DNA from: a virus
DNA length: 64,000 nucleotides
Virus record (IMG/VR): IMGVR_UViG_3300047478_000138
Location: 1 to 64,000 of that record
Reading direction: 5' to 3' (one strand)
Part shown: positions 60,079 to 64,000 of the stretch, piece after piece
How positions within the stretch are numbered: the stretch's first letter is position 1
Layout: each line of letters starts with the position of its first letter
The notes under the pieces: generated by a model
What the model saw: the letters and a program-made list of their open reading frames with translations, nothing else
What the model was told of the DNA's origin: nothing
Databases searched by the model: none
Made by a program: the position numbers and the translations under genes

Positions 60079-61074
60079 CTATAAAGGTTGTGTACAAATT
60101 GTGTTGAACTGACAAAAATTGCATAAAACATATCTAGCAGGTTGAATGACTTCCTGGTCTCCAGGCTTGCCAGATTTGCGAATGAATGCACGGAACTCAG
60201 ATTCGTTGCTGAACTTAGAGCCACGTACAGTTGACATAGTGCCATTAGTTGGTGATACGCGCTGCAATTTGAATTCAGCAGGAATGTAGCCACGTTCGGA
60301 ATCGCTGCAATCAGGTAATGTGCCGTTTGCTAAATGCTCATGCAATTCGTTAGTATGCTCAATTAAGAATTCCTCTATCTCTTCATAAGGCAATAGTGGA
60401 AATCGGTGGAAGTTATCGATTGGATAGCGTTCCATGCCTCCACCGTCGTTGAGCATAAAGATAATGTCCCCCCAAGGATTGAGGTTAAGAGCGGAATTAA
60501 GCCAACGATAAACTGATAATTGAAATTGAAACTTAGTGTAAGTTGGAATAACTTGAAAACGTTCCTTCAGAGTTAATGAATTGTCTAGTGAATCAAGTAA
60601 CTTAATGTCATCCATGAGTTTCTTGTATGCATAATTGCTTACGTTCTTTAAATCCTTGATGGTGTTTACTTCATTATCAATTAAGTCAAATTTGCCATGA
60701 ACTAGGACTTCATTGATAAGTTTCTCAGAACGGATTTCCTGTGTGTATCCTCCATACCATGCTAATGCTTGCTCCAAAACTGAGTGCATTGCAGTACCTT
60801 TAGAAGACTTCATGATAGTTGCTACATCAATAGGTTCAGATGATGCGGAAGTTGGGTACTGGATCTTGTAAATGAGTTTACGCATAGGCGTCATAAAATC
60901 AGACACAGAAATGAAATTTGCAGTAGTCTGCTTGCCGTCATATTGAGCCGCGCAAAATATTGCAAAAATGGCTAATTCTCGTGGTATATTGGAGTTGTTT
61001 GTAAACCTTTGTCCATTAGGACCTATAAGTAAGTTAGATTGTTGTCCCTGTGACATTTGTGTTAGTGTGCTCAT
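60079..61074 (-). CDS. RecB/Cas4-like PD-(D/E)XK nuclease
   Basis: 331 residues. The nuclease core reads VHGKFDLIDNEVNTIKDLK (Asp130, Asp141, Lys143) followed by FQLSVYRWLN. The C-terminal cluster VLCNFCQFNTIC (Cys318, Cys321, Cys327), with Cys41 as a possible fourth ligand, suggests an iron-sulfur site as in Cas4/AddB-type nucleases. N4-like phages carry such a nuclease beside the polymerase. It probably trims DNA ends in recombination or replication. Start has AAGGA nine bases upstream. Confidence 0.75.
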   Translation of the reverse strand: MSTLTQMSQGQQSNLLIGPNGQRFTNNSNIPRELAIFAIFCAAQYDGKQTTANFISVSDFMTPMRKLIYKIQYPTSASSEPIDVATIMKSSKGTAMHSVLEQALAWYGGYTQEIRSEKLINEVLVHGKFDLIDNEVNTIKDLKNVSNYAYKKLMDDIKLLDSLDNSLTLKERFQVIPTYTKFQFQLSVYRWLNSALNLNPWGDIIFMLNDGGGMERYPIDNFHRFPLLPYEEIEEFLIEHTNELHEHLANGTLPDCSDSERGYIPAEFKLQRVSPTNGTMSTVRGSKFSNESEFRAFIRKSGKPGDQEVIQPARYVLCNFCQFNTICTQPL

Positions 61075-61087
61075 GTGAGTCCTTGGT

Positions 61088-61264
61088 TTATAATTTAATT
61101 TTAAACATCTTTTCTATACTACGTTTATGACGCTCTGACAAATCTTTTATTGGAATTGATTTACCATCTCGGGTTATCCATATTCCGTTATCTATATTTC
61201 GTTGAATAAAAGATTTATTGCTATAGTGTTCTGGTTGAGGCTCTCTATCAGATCCTAGACTCAT
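61088..61264 (-). CDS. Small conserved phage protein, 58 aa
   Basis: AAAGGA five bases before the ATG. The segment IWITRDGKSIPIKDLSERHK follows the same W-x-T-x-D-G pattern as the gene at 59407-59643. Starts within the last codons of the preceding gene. Function unknown but the pattern is conserved in many phages. Confidence 0.55.
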   Translation of the reverse strand: MSLGSDREPQPEHYSNKSFIQRNIDNGIWITRDGKSIPIKDLSERHKRSIEKMFKIKL

Positions 61265-61751
61265 GTAAGTCCTTTAAATAGTTAAAAATTGTATACATAA
61301 ATTCCGTTAAAGTTGAATTTAACTTAATTTTATGTTGATTTGCTTCGTAATAAGATTGTGCTGTTCCTCCAAATTTATATGACATCGCAGTCCAATCAAT
61401 TATCATATGAAGTACATCAAGTTCGGTAGTTGCTGATTCCCAATGATGTGTGTTGACTATGTAATGATGTTTCCAAGCTTGTTCAAAATCGGTTACATGG
61501 GATTGGTCATCAATTAATGGAAAGAATTTATTACGATATTGTGTGAATTCTTCTACTGAGAATTTGCTAATATCGTGATATCGAACTGCTTGATGTAGTC
61601 TTTGATAATTGTCTTCATTAGCAAAACATGGTGATTGTTTGCATGCTTCTGTAACTTCCTCGAATGCTTTAGCAATGTTTATGAAGTGCTCTTCCAAATA
61701 ATCACAATATGCTCGTGTTTGCTTGATATATTCATGTCCAATTAGTTGCAT
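61248..61751 (-). CDS. DUF5662 family protein (HD-like)
   Basis: 167 residues from the ATG at 61751 (MQLIGHEYIKQTRAY), which has AGGA six bases upstream. The motif set AVRYHDISKFSVEEFTQYRN and AWKHHYIVNTHHW is that of DUF5662, a phage family with an HD-like metal site (His-Asp and paired His). A nucleotide or nucleic-acid phosphohydrolase activity is plausible but not shown. Confidence 0.7.
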   Translation of the reverse strand: MQLIGHEYIKQTRAYCDYLEEHFINIAKAFEEVTEACKQSPCFANEDNYQRLHQAVRYHDISKFSVEEFTQYRNKFFPLIDDQSHVTDFEQAWKHHYIVNTHHWESATTELDVLHMIIDWTAMSYKFGGTAQSYYEANQHKIKLNSTLTEFMYTIFNYLKDLHESRI

Positions 61752-61752
61752 G

Positions 61753-61992
61753 TTATTCCTTATTAACACATTGTATTGGGGGATGTACACATGCTTCAGT
61801 CCAAGATGAGTAATTATAACATACTGGTTGTTCTACAAAATTAGTGTTATCTGGGCTTATAATTTTTTCTACAAGTACATTGTGTTTACATATTATTTCC
61901 ACTTTATATCCTTTAGATAATATGTTGTTATAGTTCCACTTAGTTGCAAATAGTGCTGGGGTTAATAATAATAATAATAATACATATTTCAT
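61753..61992 (-). CDS. Small exported Cys-containing protein
   Basis: 79 residues. The N-terminus MKYVLLLLLLTPALFATKW is a signal peptide with a likely cut after ALFA. The mature part has four Cys (IICKHN, QPVCYN, EACVHPP, IQCVNK), suited to two disulfides in the periplasm. AAAGGA ribosome site. A phage-encoded periplasmic protein could act in superinfection exclusion or envelope modification. Unrecognised. Confidence 0.55.
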   Translation of the reverse strand: MKYVLLLLLLTPALFATKWNYNNILSKGYKVEIICKHNVLVEKIISPDNTNFVEQPVCYNYSSWTEACVHPPIQCVNKE

Positions 61993-61993
61993 G

Positions 61994-62650
61994 TTAGTCC
62001 TTTAAAGTGTTTATAAATTCAAGTGGATATATTTCTTGAAACCAAGTTTCTATAGATTTAGCCCAATGCTTATCACCCTCAGTTTCTTCAAATTGGTCTA
62101 CTATATAATGCGATTCATCAATATCTTTAAATACACACCATTCGTTAGGCTTAGGAGACCAAAGTTTAACGATACTTCTGTCAAATTTTGGTATATGGAA
62201 TTTGGTTCCAGATAACATTTCAACATTTTCATAGTCTAATGATTTATTCCATTCAGGTAAGTCTTTAGTAAATCTTTTGAATTGATGAGGTCTTCCATCA
62301 TTTACTGTTACCCAATCCCCAACTTTAAATGTGGGTTCTTCTGGTTTGATACGCATAATGTCTGCTGTGTATAAATTAAACATTTTACCGGTTTGATCAC
62401 AAACGTCTATCCAATGCTCATAAGATTTATTGTAATTTGAATTCCATTGAATAATTTTACCTTCAGCCAATGCTTTACGAAATTCTACGTATTCATCGTT
62501 GATAATGTATATTGCTGTATCATCTTTCCATTTTACACCTATTGCAGGTACAAATTCTCCATGTGTTTCTGGGTATTTTGCTAATAGTTCTCCACCATTT
62601 AACCAGTAGTCAAATTCAGTTTTGTACTTTTTAATTAGTTCTTTGTTCAT
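61994..62650 (-). CDS. Hypothetical protein with KPEEP/KVGDWV motifs
   Basis: 218 residues. It starts MNKELIKKYKTEFDYWLNGG. RIKPEEPTFKVGDWVTVNDG, about 130 residues in, is a segment repeated in many large phage genomes and followed by a small SH3-like beta unit. AGGA ribosome site. No enzymatic motif. Confidence 0.55.
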   Translation of the reverse strand: MNKELIKKYKTEFDYWLNGGELLAKYPETHGEFVPAIGVKWKDDTAIYIINDEYVEFRKALAEGKIIQWNSNYNKSYEHWIDVCDQTGKMFNLYTADIMRIKPEEPTFKVGDWVTVNDGRPHQFKRFTKDLPEWNKSLDYENVEMLSGTKFHIPKFDRSIVKLWSPKPNEWCVFKDIDESHYIVDQFEETEGDKHWAKSIETWFQEIYPLEFINTLKD

Positions 62651-62665
62651 TATTTATTCCTTAGG

Positions 62666-62881
62666 TTATACACGTTTTAGATAATCTATAATTATTGCAA
62701 GCATACTTTTTTGACCTTGCAGATATAGAGTTGATTCATTCATAGAGTGTGTGCTAAAGTTATTATATACTTCTTGCAATTCTATAATAATTGAATCTAT
62801 ATCTTTTAAGTTACCGGCTAGTGAACATGCATGATTATCTGCTATTGAGTACCCGTAATTATCTAATATGTGTTCATTCAT
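62666..62881 (-). CDS. Hypothetical protein, 71 aa
   Basis: Helical acidic protein beginning MNEHILDNYGYSIADNHACS, AAAGGA ribosome site, one base after the helicase stop. No recognised motif. Confidence 0.45.
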   Translation of the reverse strand: MNEHILDNYGYSIADNHACSLAGNLKDIDSIIIELQEVYNNFSTHSMNESTLYLQGQKSMLAIIIDYLKRV

Positions 62882-62882
62882 G

Positions 62883-64000
62883 TTAATCCTTTGGTTGTAA
62901 TTTGCTAAAATATTTAATCAATTGTGAACGATCAATTTGGTTAGAATTAAGAAAGTTGAGGGTTGCTTTCTGATTGTCGTCAGTTACATTCTTCATATTC
63001 ATGTAAGTGTATCCCGGTTTCATACCGAAGAAGGATACTAGCTCAGATAACTTGGCTTTGATTAAGTGGCGAATGAAACCTTTGTTGTCCGATTCCCACT
63101 TGATTGCTGGTTCAGCAGCTAGAAGTGACTTATCTACTGATACATTAGGCAACTTAGGCATAGCATGAGATGCTAGGATTTGGAACGGCTTAGATTTGAA
63201 AAAATCGCAAGCTTGTTTATACAGTTCCTCAGATGAATCAAACATAAGTATGCGATACTTAGAAGTTGTGATATCATCAAATACTGCTAATGCTTTGTGA
63301 TGTTCAGGCGAATAAATGATTGATACAGTGTTCATTGGTTTACTGTCGTCATATACCTGAATAAGTTCAACTGGATCAGTGAGTGTCTTCACATCGTAAA
63401 AAGTTACGCAACCACAGTTGCATTTGCTCCATTTGCGAATTAAACCAAGCGAGATGTCCTGTGATTTATACTCATATTCCCAAACCGGTCTACTTTCCAT
63501 GCATGGAACACCCTCAAATACTGTGTAATTGCTGATGTAGGGATTGTCAGTTAGGCTTGGTGATAATTTGCCGATACAAGGTACAAGAATTGGGTTAGAT
63601 GTACACGACTCCATACAGAAGTACTGTGCTAATAGATCATCTGGGTATTGCTTAATACACTGGTCTTTGCAAGATAGCTTATATTTAGCCCATTCATTAC
63701 TATACGGATTAACTTTATTCAGCATGCCGGAATAATCATATACAGTTGCTTGCTTGTTCCCGTACTTAGTAGATGCACGAAAGATAGATTGTAAGAATAA
63801 TGAATGAATCATAGTAGGAAGTAAATAAATAACAGTATCTGCTGATGGTATGTCCACACCAACAGTAAGCATACGACAATTTACAATAATTCCGTGGTCA
63901 GTTGATTCAAACCATTGTCTAACAGATTCAAGTTCGATTTTACTAAGCTTAGAATGAATTGCACGTACATTGGATGAATTAAAAGCAGTTACAATGCGTT
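62883..64000 (-). CDS. SF2 DNA helicase, 5' truncated by window edge
   Basis: 371 residues are visible, and the frame is open through base 64000, so the N-terminal half lies outside. Helicase C-terminal motifs: VRAIHSKLSKIE (motif IV-type), VNCRMLTVGVDIPSADTVIYL (motif V) and QSIFRASTKYG (motif VI). Beyond them are a Cys cluster (SCKDQC, FCMESC) and CNCGC, probable zinc ligands. It probably unwinds DNA at the phage replication fork. An ATG at 63872 begins after the helicase core and is not a credible start. Confidence 0.85.
   Translation of the reverse strand, partial: RIVTAFNSSNVRAIHSKLSKIELESVRQWFESTDHGIIVNCRMLTVGVDIPSADTVIYLLPTMIHSLFLQSIFRASTKYGNKQATVYDYSGMLNKVNPYSNEWAKYKLSCKDQCIKQYPDDLLAQYFCMESCTSNPILVPCIGKLSPSLTDNPYISNYTVFEGVPCMESRPVWEYEYKSQDISLGLIRKWSKCNCGCVTFYDVKTLTDPVELIQVYDDSKPMNTVSIIYSPEHHKALAVFDDITTSKYRILMFDSSEELYKQACDFFKSKPFQILASHAMPKLPNVSVDKSLLAAEPAIKWESDNKGFIRHLIKAKLSELVSFFGMKPGYTYMNMKNVTDDNQKATLNFLNSNQIDRSQLIKYFSKLQPKD

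Noticed and set aside
63544-63735. + strand 63-residue ORF over the SF2 helicase
   Set aside because: Shadow of the helicase coding strand with no start signal.
1-64000. CRISPR array, tRNA genes, integrase or attachment site
   Set aside because: I scanned for regularly spaced direct repeats, cloverleaf-like sequences and recombinase genes and saw none, consistent with a strictly lytic N4-like phage.

Overview
The window is part of a tailed-phage genome with the gene content and layout of an N4-like podovirus (Schitoviridae type). It is AT-rich and densely coding, with ATGA/TAATG gene overlaps and AGGAG-type ribosome sites. Four things support the assignment: an N4-gp56-type major capsid protein; a 2497-residue virion protein carrying all T7/N4-type RNA polymerase motifs; an N4SSB-like protein; and convergent late and replication blocks that meet just downstream of the virion RNA polymerase, as in N4 (here in reverse orientation). 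Peptidoglycan-degrading virion and lysis proteins point to a bacterial, probably Gram-negative, host. Class III ribonucleotide reductase suggests the host spends time without oxygen. The host itself cannot be named from this sequence. Both window edges cut genes: a tail fibre at base 1 and a helicase at base 64000.

Late block, + strand, 1-33758. Tail fibre and fibre-associated protein; lysis cluster (small membrane proteins and an M15 endolysin, 2790-4108); terminator and promoter (4114-4155); small structural genes; portal (5923); scaffold (9360); capsid (10542); a GIY-YIG homing endonuclease; connector or head-tail genes; a J-like receptor-binding protein; membrane-active ejection proteins; the transglycosylase-vRNAP fusion (20791-28284); and two tandem zinc-metallopeptidase proteins that were probably ejected or evolved from a longer vRNAP polyprotein. 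An extended -10 sequence (TGCTATAAT) recurs before several late genes.

Replication and metabolism block, - strand, 33730-64000. Nucleotide supply: a MazG-like hydrolase, a dATP/dGTP diphosphohydrolase-like protein, class III reductase (nrdD, nrdG) and class Ia reductase (nrdA, nrdB). Replication: HU-like protein, ATP-dependent ligase, SF1 helicase, SSB, AAA ATPase, AEP-like primase, RepL-like winged helix, P-loop primase/helicase-like protein, family A DNA polymerase, RecB/Cas4-like nuclease and SF2 helicase. Many small hypothetical genes lie between them.

The least ordinary features are these. (1) Two group I introns, each carrying a homing endonuclease ORF, sit inside the conserved motif codons of nrdB and the SF1 helicase. 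(2) An inverted HNH gene lies at the 3' end of the same helicase, with a diverged second copy of the helicase C-terminal codons beyond it. (3) The glycyl-radical domain of NrdD is encoded as a separate 54-residue peptide. (4) The vRNAP is short at its C-terminus and followed by two HExxH proteins. (5) There are several long intergenic RNA-like stem-loops, notably at 56629-56728, 49619-49673 and 38588-38647. (6) Micro-ORFs with strong ribosome sites lie immediately upstream of larger genes.
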